Assembly: GCA_016295005.1 (NCBI GenBank)
Contig: JAEDMA010000041.1
Location: 1 to 11,612 of the forward strand
Reading direction: 5' to 3'
From: Christensenellaceae bacterium
GTDB lineage: Bacteria > Bacillota > Clostridia > Christensenellales > Borkfalkiaceae
DNA: 11,612 bases
Below the pieces are notes generated by a model that saw nothing but the letters and a program-made list of their open reading frames with translations, was not told the DNA's origin and did not search any database. The translations under genes were made by a program, and so were the position numbers. Of the stretch, positions 1-6,372 are shown piece after piece (the stretch's first letter is position 1; each line of letters starts with the position of its first letter).

Positions 1-100
1 ACTTTCCCTGACGGGCATAGTCCTGCGCGGTAGCGCAGTATCTCGTTACGTTTGTCGCAAGGCTGTTGCGCTCTTCCCTTAGGGATTTTTTAGGAATTAT
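1..100. other. Left-edge structured segment, no supported gene
   Basis: This edge piece contains two perfect small hairpins, CTGCGC-GGTA-GCGCAG at 23-38 and CGCAA-GGCTG-TTGCG at 56-70. It is richer in CpG than the lipoprotein region that follows. One plus-strand frame is open from the edge to a TAG at 80-82 (26 codons), but nothing in it is recognisable and it is too short to call. It could be the tail of a gene, a dispersed non-coding repeat or a structured RNA fragment. Parts of it (1-14 and 71-89) recur inverted at 1665-1784. Confidence 0.3.
71..89 (+). repeat. Left arm of imperfect inverted repeat flanking the lipoprotein gene
   Basis: Positions 71-89 match the reverse complement of 1665-1683 at 17 of 19 bases (CTCTTC, then CC or TT, then TTAGGGATTTT). 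A second nested pair lies outside it: 1-14 (ACTTTCCCTGACGG) matches the reverse complement of 1769-1784, apart from two extra A residues. A weaker related copy lies at 198-216 in the same orientation as 1665-1683. Together they bracket the lipoprotein gene. They may be ends of a mobile unit or two copies of a dispersed intergenic repeat. The left end is cut by the window. Confidence 0.45.
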
Positions 101-143
101 AAAAGGATAGCAAAAAAATTTGCCATCCTTTTCTTTTTTCTTT
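101..143 (-). terminator. Terminator of the lipoprotein gene (possibly bidirectional)
   Basis: A hairpin at 105-128 has 10-base arms (GGATaGCAAA / TTTGCcATCC) and a four-base loop. On the minus-strand RNA the odd pair becomes a G-U wobble, so the stem is continuous there and is followed by UUUUAUAAUU. On the plus strand the same position is an A-C mismatch, but the downstream sequence is T-rich (129-143). It therefore fits best as the terminator of the minus-strand lipoprotein gene. Confidence 0.65.
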
Positions 144-149
144 GCAAAA

Positions 150-179
150 CACACGACTTTCATTTGAAAGTATAGTGTG
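150..179. repeat. Imperfect hairpin downstream of the lipoprotein gene
   Basis: An inverted repeat reads CACAC, then ACTTTC-ATTT-GAAAGT, then GTGTG, with a small asymmetric bulge between the two stem parts. It lies between the lipoprotein stop codon and the 105-128 terminator. It could stabilise the 3' end of the mRNA, serve as a secondary terminator, or be part of a small repeat element. No poly-T tract follows directly. Confidence 0.4.
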
Positions 180-267
180 CTACATTTCATTATGGATAAA
201 AATCCCCTAATAAGAATTTACTAACCCGTTTGAGTTTTTATGTAATTTAATCTTGTTTTCTATACGA

Positions 268-1584
268 TTAATCGAACGTTGGAAGAGTAACTTCTATAGT
301 CGTATATTTGAAATAACATTGATATACAGGCTTTTTACCACCTTCTTCTTTGTCTTCATAATAAACGTAAGCTATCTTTCCATCTACAAAACCCATCTTA
401 AGATTATAGTATTTTTGATAATCGCCGATATCTAACTCTTCACAAATATAAAGACCTGTTTCAGAATCAAAGGTTGATTTATTAAAAGCGTAAGTAAGTT
501 CTGCAAAAGTTGCTAAATCAATATACTGTTCTTCATCAATTTCTTTCTTTGTCCATTTGTCATTTTCACCAATATTATAAATGAAATATTTGTCGCCTTC
601 AATTGAAATATACCAGTCACTATACTTAATTACGTTACCAGAACGGATAAAACCATCTTTCATTACGTAATGAAATTCACCGTTTACCAAGAGTGTAAAA
701 GTTTGATCAATTTGACAGTCTGACTTAATACTCAGAGAATCTATCCATTGTTGTTCGGTAACTTGAGTATAGTTTGCTTGTGGAATATAAGGAACTTCAG
801 TGTGAATATCTACGACAGTAGTGCCAAAATCCTTAAACGTAAATACCATATCTTCAAATTTACTAACACGTATCTTCTGACCGTCAACAAAAACCTCTTC
901 AGTCAAATCGCCAGAAAGCCATTCAATGGTATAATCGCTATTAAATTTAACTTTACCATTTGTTAACGTCTCAACAGCTGTGTAGCCTGAAACGTCGTTA
1001 GTAACTGTAGATGTAATAGTATCAGTTGAAATATAAACACTTTCTTGTTCGTCGAAAGTAAAGTTTTCATATTTTTCGAGTAAGCCTATAAATAGGTCTA
1101 AAACTAAGCTCTTTTGCTCTTTAGCTTGTTCGCCTGCGTAACCAATAACCAAATTTACGTCTTTCATTGTTTTGAGAACCTTGTCACCAGCAATCAATAA
1201 CTCTGTCTTAACTTCGCCTTTTTCTGTTTGGAAAAACCCATAATTTATAGTTACGTTATTAAATTTTTCAGCTATAACAGCTAAATCCCATTGTTCTTTG
1301 GTAACTTCACCACTAAAATTGTTTCCAGGTTGATCCTTGACTTTACCACATACAGTACAAGTATTTGCATCAACACCAGTCCAGTCGTGCACACCCTTGT
1401 TAGCAATTTCGTTACAACCTATCGTCTCACAAACGTTCCAATGGTAGTTTTCATCTTTCATCCAATTTTGACTAAAAGAATGATTGTGTGCTGGTGGGTT
1501 TTCAGAATTATCACATGCAGAAAACAACCCCACACAAGAAAGCATAGTGCATATTGTTAATAAAAATGCAAAAAATCTTTTCAT
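268..1584 (-). CDS. Putative secreted lipoprotein with a Cys/His/Trp N-terminal module and two repeated domains
   Basis: Unrecognised 438-residue protein. Residues 1-23 form a signal peptide (MKRFF, then a hydrophobic stretch) ending in a lipobox-like FSAC with Cys24, so it is probably lipid-anchored outside the membrane. Residues 33-83 carry HNHSF, YHW, Cys52, Cys57 and a CTVCG motif (Cys76, Cys79). This resembles a small module common on Firmicutes surface lipoproteins, and the four Cys could bind metal. The rest looks like a tandem duplication: VTKEQW (94-99) pairs with VTEQQW (275-280), STFDSETGLYI (370-380) with FTFDEQESVYI (175-185), and VDGQKI (233-238) with VDGKI (401-405). Start choice: AAGGAG at 1591-1596, six bases before the ATG. 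It is a single-gene unit with its own promoter and terminator. Base composition is AT-rich and CpG-poor compared with all downstream genes, suggesting acquisition. Function unknown; ligand binding or an envelope role is only a guess. Confidence 0.8.
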   Translation of the reverse strand: MKRFFAFLLTICTMLSCVGLFSACDNSENPPAHNHSFSQNWMKDENYHWNVCETIGCNEIANKGVHDWTGVDANTCTVCGKVKDQPGNNFSGEVTKEQWDLAVIAEKFNNVTINYGFFQTEKGEVKTELLIAGDKVLKTMKDVNLVIGYAGEQAKEQKSLVLDLFIGLLEKYENFTFDEQESVYISTDTITSTVTNDVSGYTAVETLTNGKVKFNSDYTIEWLSGDLTEEVFVDGQKIRVSKFEDMVFTFKDFGTTVVDIHTEVPYIPQANYTQVTEQQWIDSLSIKSDCQIDQTFTLLVNGEFHYVMKDGFIRSGNVIKYSDWYISIEGDKYFIYNIGENDKWTKKEIDEEQYIDLATFAELTYAFNKSTFDSETGLYICEELDIGDYQKYYNLKMGFVDGKIAYVYYEDKEEGGKKPVYQCYFKYTTIEVTLPTFD

Positions 1585-1590
1585 GTTTTT

Positions 1591-1643
1591 CTCCTTAATA
1601 GTTTTATATGTTTGACTATATCACACAAAAAGCACAAAATCAA
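1591..1643 (-). promoter_or_regulatory. Promoter and ribosome binding site of the lipoprotein gene
   Basis: Read on the minus strand, TTGATT (1638-1643) is followed by a 17-base spacer and TATAGT (1615-1620). That is one mismatch from consensus in each box. Transcription would start near 1608, followed by AAGGAG at 1591-1596, six bases before the ATG. The leader is short, with no room for a regulatory structure. Confidence 0.65.
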
Positions 1644-1664
1644 TTCTTTTTTGGTTTTTTATTT

Positions 1665-1784
1665 AAAATCCCTAAAAGAAGAGTCCTTATTGCCGTCTTT
1701 TTTATTTGTCGGGTAGCAGATTTAATTTGTTAAGTTCGGTCGCCTATGACGGACTTTCTTGACGGAAACCGTCAGGGTTAAAGT
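1665..1784 (-). repeat. Right arms of the nested inverted repeats
   Basis: Positions 1665-1683 and 1769-1784 are the inverted partners of 71-89 and 1-14, in the mirrored order expected of a nested inverted repeat. The spacing between arms differs: 56 bases on the left and 85 on the right. A small hairpin TGACGG-AAA-CCGTCA lies at 1760-1774 inside the outer arm. No target-site duplication is evident at the inner boundary. Confidence 0.4.
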
Positions 1785-2140
1785 TTTTAAACACGGGAGC
1801 GTTTAATGCCCCGCGTACGTTTTTGTCGTGTTTTTTCTAAATCGGTTTACCTACTATAACTATTTTCGTTAAACGGCGAACAGTTTTAATCCTTTTTCGT
1901 ATTCGGCTAAAAAACGTCCGAATTTTTCCTTTTCCTCTTCGTCGGATTTTACCATTGAAAACCGATTACGAAGAAATGTTTAAGGTATAACTTTTCCGTA
2001 TAAACAAGCCCGTTTGCCTTTATTTTACGGTCACACCGTTATTTTTCCGCGGTTAACGTTTTCGCCGGACCGATTCTTAATTTTACGGTTAGATTAGTTT
2101 TTTACGTTTATTTATAAAAAATATTTAAAATTACGTCAAA
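1785..2140. other. Intergenic region, no supported gene
   Basis: About 350 bases with stops in all frames. The best minus-strand candidate is a 28-codon frame (ATG at 1953-1955, TAA at 1869-1871) with a charged, codon-like reading (MVKSDEEEKEKF...). It has no ribosome binding site and no flanking coding signal. It may be a decayed gene fragment, but I would not annotate it as a gene. Confidence 0.4.
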
Positions 2141-2146
2141 AAATCG

Positions 2147-2175
2147 TTGACAATTTATCTCGTTCGCATTATAAT
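2147..2175 (+). promoter_or_regulatory. Consensus sigma-A promoter of glnN
   Basis: TTGACA at 2147-2152 and TATAAT at 2170-2175 are separated by exactly 17 bases, a full match to the housekeeping consensus. Transcription should start near 2182, giving a leader of about 76 bases. A perfect promoter implies strong basal transcription, so nitrogen control would have to act through a repressor, the leader, or the enzyme itself. Confidence 0.85.
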
Positions 2176-2197
2176 AACGCCATAATTGTTTTTTGGC

Positions 2198-2234
2198 AAA
2201 GACGTCAGGACTTCTTGGCGTCTTTATCTTTTTT
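2198..2234 (+). terminator. Terminator-like hairpin in the glnN leader (possible attenuator)
   Basis: AAAGACGTCAGG (2198-2209) pairs with CTTGGCGTCTTT shifted into register at 2214-2225, giving about 12 pairs including two G-U wobbles around the four-base loop ACTT. ATC and six T residues (2229-2234) follow. It lies between the predicted start of transcription and the ribosome binding site, so it could stop transcription early or protect the mRNA 5' end. I see no convincing alternative fold within the transcript. Confidence 0.5.
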
Positions 2235-2257
2235 ATACGATTTAAGGAGAGTTCGCT

Positions 2258-3598
2258 ATGGAAAACACAAAAGAAATTTTCGGAAGCAAAGTTTTTAACG
2301 ATTCCGTAATGAAAGCAAGGCTTCCCAAAGACACTTATAAACAAGTTAAACGCGCAATAGACGACGGCGAACGTCTGGACTTAGCGACGGCAAACGTAGT
2401 CGCTAACGCGATGAAAGACTGGGCGGTGGAAAACGGCGCGACCCATTTTACCCACTGGTTCCAGCCGATGACGGGCGTAACAGCCGAAAAACACGACAGT
2501 TTTATTTCTCCTACGCCCGACGGCAGCATTATAATGGAATTCTCGGGCAAAGAACTAGTTCGTGGCGAACCGGACGCATCGAGTTTCCCGTCGGGCGGAC
2601 TCCGCGCGACATTCGAAGCAAGGGGTTACACCGCGTGGGACCCTACTTCTTACGCATTCATTAAAGACGGTATATTATGTATTCCTACCGCTTTCTGTTC
2701 TTACGGCGGCGAAGCGCTCGACAAAAAGACTCCCCTTTTGCGGTCAATGGAAGCAATCAACCGTCAGGCGATGAGAGTTATTAAGCTTTTCGGCAACACC
2801 ACCGCCAAATCGGTAAAAACGACGGTAGGCCCCGAACAGGAATATTTCCTTATTCCGAAAGACCTTTACGACAAGAGAAAAGACCTCATTTTTACGGGTA
2901 GAACGCTTTTCGGTTCCAAAGCTCCCAAGGGTCAGGAAATGGAAGATCACTACTTCGGCGCGATTAAACCTAAGGTTCAGGAATTCATGAAAGACCTTAA
3001 CGACGAATTGTGGAAGTTGGGCATTTTGGCAAAGACCGAACACAACGAGGTCGCCCCCGCTCAGCACGAACTCGCTCCTATTTTTACAACGACCAACATC
3101 GCGACCGACCACAACCAACTCACTATGGAAATAATGCAAAAAGTCGCGAAAAAACACGGTATGGTTTGTCTTCTCCACGAAAAGCCTTTCGCCGGCGTAA
3201 ACGGAAGCGGCAAACACAACAACTGGTCGATTTGCACCGACACCGGAATCAACCTTTTAGAACCCGGCGAAACGCCTTACGACAACGCGCAGTTCCTTAT
3301 TTTCCTTACGGCGGTTATAAAAGCCGTGGACGAGTATCAGGACCTTTTGAGAATATCGGCATCCGGCGCGGGTAACGACCACAGATTAGGCGCGAACGAA
3401 GCGCCCCCCGCTATCGTTTCAATGTTCCTCGGCGACGAGTTGACGGAAATTCTCGAAGCAATCGAAAAAGACGCTTCTTACGACAGGAAAGAAAAAACGC
3501 AGATGAAAATCGGCGTTCACGTTATCCCCAAATTCCCGAAAGACGCGACGGACAGAAACAGAACGAGTCCTTTCGCGTTTACCGGCAACAAGTTCTAA
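2258..3598 (+). CDS. glnN: Glutamine synthetase type III, N-terminal part, ended by a premature TAA
   Basis: Catalytic portion of a GSIII enzyme (ATP-dependent glutamate plus ammonia to glutamine, cytoplasmic). Family signatures include HWFQPMTG with TAEKHDSF (66-82), GPEQEYF (191-197, metal-binding Glu193 and Glu195), HNEVAPAQHE (262-271) and the NGSGKH loop (315-320) with its glutamate-site His. DRNRTSPFAF (432-441) follows. The frame then reads GNKF and stops at TAA (3596-3598), where the family motif continues NKF-E-FR-MVGSS. GSIII enzymes are about 700 residues, and this piece is 446. The rest continues in the same frame, so one GAA-to-TAA change (G to T) explains the break. Start: AAGGAG at 2244-2249, eight bases before the ATG. 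As a separate product it should be inactive, because it ends at an active-site residue. Sequencing error, a very recent pseudogene or readthrough are all possible. Confidence 0.9.
   Translation: MENTKEIFGSKVFNDSVMKARLPKDTYKQVKRAIDDGERLDLATANVVANAMKDWAVENGATHFTHWFQPMTGVTAEKHDSFISPTPDGSIIMEFSGKELVRGEPDASSFPSGGLRATFEARGYTAWDPTSYAFIKDGILCIPTAFCSYGGEALDKKTPLLRSMEAINRQAMRVIKLFGNTTAKSVKTTVGPEQEYFLIPKDLYDKRKDLIFTGRTLFGSKAPKGQEMEDHYFGAIKPKVQEFMKDLNDELWKLGILAKTEHNEVAPAQHELAPIFTTTNIATDHNQLTMEIMQKVAKKHGMVCLLHEKPFAGVNGSGKHNNWSICTDTGINLLEPGETPYDNAQFLIFLTAVIKAVDEYQDLLRISASGAGNDHRLGANEAPPAIVSMFLGDELTEILEAIEKDASYDRKEKTQMKIGVHVIPKFPKDATDRNRTSPFAFTGNKF
3596..3598 (+). other. In-frame stop replacing the conserved Glu of the GSIII NKF-E-FR motif
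   Basis: Codon 447 of the otherwise open 696-codon glnN frame is TAA, flanked by AAG TTC and TTC CGT ATG GTA. By analogy with type I glutamine synthetase, where a RIE-x-R motif supplies a metal ligand (Glu357 in Salmonella) and an ATP/glutamate-site Arg (Arg359), the lost residue should be a metal ligand. That equivalence rests on motif similarity, not on an alignment I could run. Confidence 0.85.
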
Positions 3599-3604
3599 TT
3601 CCGT

Positions 3605-4348
3605 ATGGTAGGTTCGTCGGCGTCAATTTCCGAAGCGAACATCGTTCTTAACACCGCCGTAGCGGAAGAACTCAGACAGTTTGCGGACTATCTTGAAAAC
3701 GCCAAAGACTTTACAAACAGTCTGCACGACCTTATAAAAAATACCATATCCGAACACAAACGCATAATTTTCAACGGCAACGGCTACAACGACGAGTGGG
3801 TTAAAGAAGCCGAAAATCGCGGACTTTTGAACTTAAAATCCACGCCCGATTGTCTGCCCTATTTCCTTAACGAGAAAAACGTTAAACTTTTCACCGAACA
3901 CAGAGTTCTCTCCGAAACGGAAATGAAAGCAAGATACGAAATCATGCTCGAAAATTATTCGAAAACGATAAACATAGAAGCGCTTACGATGGTAGATATG
4001 GTAAACAAAGACATTCTGCCCGCGATAAGCAAATACGTTTGCTCTCTTTCGGAAACGGTTAAAAAGCGCAAGGAAGCCTGCCCCGACGTTTCGGGCGGTT
4101 TCGAAGAAGAAAGAATAAAAACCCTTTCGTCTTTGGAAAAAACTATCTATTCCGAAGTCTGCAAACTCGAAAAACTTCTCGTGAACGTGGACGGCAAAAA
4201 TTCTCTTGAGACCGCAGAATATTTCCGCAACGAAGTTTTCGCATCCATGCAAGCGCTCAGAATCGACGTTGATATGGCGGAAAGCATTACCGACGCGAAG
4301 GTTTGGCCCTATCCTTCTTACGGCGAACTTCTTTTCGGCGTCAGATAA
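3605..4348 (+). CDS. glnN: Glutamine synthetase type III, C-terminal part (same gene as the upstream piece)
   Basis: This is the in-frame continuation of the preceding glnN piece, beginning MVGSSASISEANIVLNT, which directly follows the catalytic FR in intact family members. It holds the last strand of the catalytic barrel and the helical C-terminal domain specific to GSIII, and ends WPYPSYGELLF, a typical GSIII C-terminus. The ATG at 3605 is an internal Met in the family, and I see no ribosome binding site before it. The listed start is therefore only where reinitiation could occur, six bases after the TAA; such a product would lack the Glu and Arg of the motif. No further frameshift or stop occurs in about 250 codons, so decay has not progressed. 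Together the pieces span 2258-4348, the usual length for the family. Confidence 0.85.
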   Translation: MVGSSASISEANIVLNTAVAEELRQFADYLENAKDFTNSLHDLIKNTISEHKRIIFNGNGYNDEWVKEAENRGLLNLKSTPDCLPYFLNEKNVKLFTEHRVLSETEMKARYEIMLENYSKTINIEALTMVDMVNKDILPAISKYVCSLSETVKKRKEACPDVSGGFEEERIKTLSSLEKTIYSEVCKLEKLLVNVDGKNSLETAEYFRNEVFASMQALRIDVDMAESITDAKVWPYPSYGELLFGVR

Positions 4349-4364
4349 AATTAAAACGTATAAA

Positions 4365-4393
4365 AACGGCTGTGGAAAAACTCCGCAGCCGTT
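4365..4393. terminator. Bidirectional terminator between glnN and the aro operon
   Basis: A 12-pair stem (AACGGCTG, one T-G, GGA / TCC ... CAGCCGTT) closes a five-base loop at 4377-4381. On the plus strand it is followed by ATATTTTTATA. On the minus strand it is followed by TTTTTATACG, including the T residues of the stem end. It lies 17 bases after the glnN stop and 24 bases beyond the aroQ stop, so it serves both converging transcripts. Confidence 0.88.
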
Positions 4394-4416
4394 ATATTTT
4401 TATATTCCGAATCTTC

Positions 4417-4842
4417 TTAACATTTTTTTAATTCGTCTATTGCGAGCGAATATCCGCTAAATCCCTTACCCGAAATTGTTTTAAAAGCATAAAGTCCAAC
4501 GAAATCTACTTTCCTGAAATCTTCTCTTTTATTTACGTCGGTAAGGTGAACTTCGACGGTTGGAATATTAACTGCTTTTAACGCGTCTAAAATAGCCACG
4601 CTCGTATGCGAATACGCGCCGGCGTTTATAATTATTCCGTCGTATTTTTTATACGCTTTTTGTATTATTTCAACGATTTTTCCTTCGTAGTTGCTTTGCA
4701 CGCATTTTACTTTGACTTGTTTTTCTTTGGCGTACGCTTTTATGTACCTAACGAGCGATTTATAATCTTTTTCGCCGTAAAGTTCGGGTTCTCTGATGCC
4801 CAGCATATTAAGATTAGCGCCGTTTATTACAAGAATCTTCAT
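4417..4842 (-). CDS. aroQ: 3-dehydroquinate dehydratase, type II
   Basis: Third step of the shikimate pathway: dehydration of 3-dehydroquinate to 3-dehydroshikimate by the small dodecameric type II enzyme. The 141-residue length fits the family. Visible active-site elements are NGANLNMLG (7-15, Asn10), Arg17, Tyr22 in LYG, QSNYEG (49-54), Asn73 in NAGAY, His79, His99 in EVHLTD, Arg106 and Arg110. These correspond in order and spacing to the catalytic and substrate-binding set of the Mycobacterium tuberculosis enzyme. NGAN instead of NGPN and QSNYEG instead of QSNHEG are small departures. The gene overlaps the end of aroE-aroK by 29 bases and is the last gene of the operon, so translation is probably coupled. 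The ribosome binding site is weak (AAAAGG very close to the ATG, AAAGGG further up). Confidence 0.95.
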   Translation of the reverse strand: MKILVINGANLNMLGIREPELYGEKDYKSLVRYIKAYAKEKQVKVKCVQSNYEGKIVEIIQKAYKKYDGIIINAGAYSHTSVAILDALKAVNIPTVEVHLTDVNKREDFRKVDFVGLYAFKTISGKGFSGYSLAIDELKKC

Positions 4843-6049
4843 ATCCTTTTACCGCCCTTTTTGCAACTTCTTCCGTATTATCGTCGTTATAAACGAAAAA
4901 TTCTTTTATACTTTCGTAAACATCTTTTCGTTCGTTATACAAGTTTTCTATTCCTTTTGTCTTGGATATAGGTCTTCCGCAATCCGAAAGAAGGCTTAAA
5001 TCTCTTTTTACGTAACACAAAACGCCGTTGCGTTTAAGCGCGCGAGCGTTACTCTTTTTTATAACCGCGCCGCCGCCTACCGATATAACGCAACCGTTTT
5101 TAAGCGATAATTTTTCTATTATTTTGCTTTCTTTTTCGCGGAATTCTTCTTCGCCGAACTTAACTATAAAATCTTCGGGCGTTATTCCGAACTCTTTTTC
5201 GAAAACCTTATCCGAATCGAAAAATTCTCTTTGCAATATTTCCGCCGCTTTTTTGCCGATAAGACTTTTTCCGCAAGACGGCATTCCGTATAAAACAAGA
5301 TTGCTTTTAGATAAATATAGCCCTGAAAGCAACATTTCCGCGCTATAATCGTAACCTTTGCCCGTCCAAATCTCTTCCGCTTTTACCGCCTGCCCCACCA
5401 GCATCGGTAATCCGCCCGAGCATTTTACGCCGAGTTCTTCCGCATCGATAATAAGATTCGTTTTCAGCGGATTATATACGCAATCGGCTACAAACCCGAG
5501 GTTATTAAATCTTTTTAAGTCGAAGAGTTTGCCGTTGACTTCGGGAAACATTCCCGCGGGCGTGGCGTTTATTATTATTTCCGTTTCGGGTAAAAGGTCG
5601 TAGCAGTTTTCATAGTTTATATCGCCTTTTCTGCTTACGACGGCAATTTTTTTCGCGCCGCTTTTTTTCGCGAAAGTTACCGCCGCGGCAGACGCGCCGC
5701 CCGTTCCCGCAATAAGAACGTTCTTACCGTATACGTTTTCTCCCGCTCTTTTAAACAAAAACTCCAGTCCGTAAACGTCGGTATTATACCCCGTCAGTTT
5801 TCCGTTTACGTTTATAACGGTGTTTACGCTGCCCGTTTTTTTCGCTTCGTCGTCTATATAATCGAGATATTCTGTCGCCGTCTTTTTGTACGGAACGGTT
5901 ACGTTAAAACCGTCAAATTCCCTTTTACGAAAAAACTCCCCCAAATCTTCTTTTTTGAGTTCCTTTAATGTATAATCGAATCCGTTCTTTTCGTGTATAT
6001 CGACGGAATAACTGTGCTTTAACGTTTCGCCTATCAGACAATATTTCAT
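4814..6049 (-). CDS. aroE/aroK: Bifunctional shikimate dehydrogenase - shikimate kinase fusion
   Basis: A 411-residue protein joining pathway steps 4 and 5. Residues 1-245 are NADP-type shikimate dehydrogenase: GETLKHSYS (7-15), NVTVPYK (49-55, catalytic Lys55), GSVNT (73-77), YNTD (88-91, catalytic Asp91), the dinucleotide loop GTGGAS (115-120), NATPAGM (161-167) and GGLPMLVGQAV (212-222). Residues 250-405 are shikimate kinase: P-loop GMPSCGKS (255-262), DSD (278-280), FREKE (303-307), GGGA (325-328), GRPI with Arg359, and NERKDVYE (372-379). The linker is only a few residues, and both active sites look complete, so it should convert 3-dehydroshikimate to shikimate 3-phosphate in one polypeptide. 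A GGAG box lies seven bases before the ATG; the gap to the chorismate mutase stop is two bases. Each gene is usually free-standing, so the fusion is notable. The frame is unbroken, so it is not an assembly artefact of two adjacent genes. Confidence 0.94.
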   Translation of the reverse strand: MKYCLIGETLKHSYSVDIHEKNGFDYTLKELKKEDLGEFFRKREFDGFNVTVPYKKTATEYLDYIDDEAKKTGSVNTVINVNGKLTGYNTDVYGLEFLFKRAGENVYGKNVLIAGTGGASAAAVTFAKKSGAKKIAVVSRKGDINYENCYDLLPETEIIINATPAGMFPEVNGKLFDLKRFNNLGFVADCVYNPLKTNLIIDAEELGVKCSGGLPMLVGQAVKAEEIWTGKGYDYSAEMLLSGLYLSKSNLVLYGMPSCGKSLIGKKAAEILQREFFDSDKVFEKEFGITPEDFIVKFGEEEFREKESKIIEKLSLKNGCVISVGGGAVIKKSNARALKRNGVLCYVKRDLSLLSDCGRPISKTKGIENLYNERKDVYESIKEFFVYNDDNTEEVAKRAVKGYEDSCNKRR

Positions 6050-6051
6050 TT

Positions 6052-6372
6052 TTATTCTCCGATATTTTTTGAAAAATCGCAGGATTTTTCCGTTCGTTCT
6101 GCTTTTTCACCGAATAATTCCGCCTGATACCCTTTGGATTCTGTAAGTATTGCAAGATACACGGCTTTTACGTGTTCCGCGTATTCGGCATTAACCTTTT
6201 CCGTTACCCTTTTTATTACGGCGTTTTCCCTTTCTTTATCGAAAATTTTTATTCCGTTCTGTTTTTTCTCTTCGGCTATCTCACCGCAAACGGTAAATCT
6301 CTTTTCTAAAAGAATTGAAATTTCGTCGTCGATAGCGTTTATTTTCTCTCTTAATTTTTCAAGATTATTCAT
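6052..6372 (-). CDS. Monofunctional chorismate mutase, AroQ class (all-helical)
   Basis: Converts chorismate to prephenate, the entry to Phe and Tyr synthesis. A small helical protein of about 106 residues. Counting from an upstream GTG at 6379-6381, the active-site residues fall at the same numbers as in the E. coli P-protein mutase domain: Arg11, Arg28, Lys39, Asp48, Arg51 and Glu52, then Ser82 and Gln86 (Ser84 and Gln88 in E. coli). I prefer the ATG at 6370-6372 (MNNLEKLREK) because it is the commoner start codon. Neither start has a clear ribosome binding site, and both overlap the end of aroC, pointing to translational coupling. There is no prephenate dehydratase or dehydrogenase domain, and the last 20 residues or so are a polar tail of unknown role. 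Confidence 0.9.
   Translation of the reverse strand: MNNLEKLREKINAIDDEISILLEKRFTVCGEIAEEKKQNGIKIFDKERENAVIKRVTEKVNAEYAEHVKAVYLAILTESKGYQAELFGEKAERTEKSCDFSKNIGE

Noticed and set aside
2..82. Plus-strand frame open from the left edge to TAG at 80-82 as the tail of a gene
   Set aside because: Only 26 codons without any recognisable motif, in a hairpin-rich segment that shares pieces with the inverted repeats. A repeat is at least as likely.
1869..1955. 28-codon minus-strand frame upstream of glnN
   Set aside because: The codon choice looks coding-like, but it has no ribosome binding site and is bounded by stops and non-coding sequence. Too short to call without conservation.
2177..2221. Possible antiterminator pairing of ACGCCA (2177-2182) with TGGCGT (2216-2221) in the glnN leader
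   Set aside because: The predicted transcription start is near 2182, so the first arm is almost entirely upstream of the transcript and could not pair in the RNA.
2198..2225. glnN leader hairpin as an ANTAR-type target
   Set aside because: ANTAR targets use two hairpins with A and G at fixed places in six-base loops. Here there is one hairpin, and its loop does not fit.
2744..3217. Long open frame on the minus strand inside glnN (157 codons), and similar ones at 3833-4252 (minus) and 3010-3375 (plus, other frame)
   Set aside because: They lie antisense or out of frame within a strongly conserved GSIII coding sequence. Their translations have no recognisable motif and they lack ribosome binding sites.
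3596..3598. TAA reassigned to Glu in this organism
   Set aside because: TAA terminates several other genes here at the expected family length (aroQ, aroC, aroA, the C-terminal end of glnN), so general reassignment would extend them. Only local recoding or a mutation or error remains.
4814..4999. Small plus-strand frames opposite aroE-aroK and aroQ (for example 4606-4971 and 4796-4999)
   Set aside because: Mirror frames of well-supported minus-strand enzymes. Their hydrophobic appearance comes from reading Lys/Glu-rich codons in reverse.
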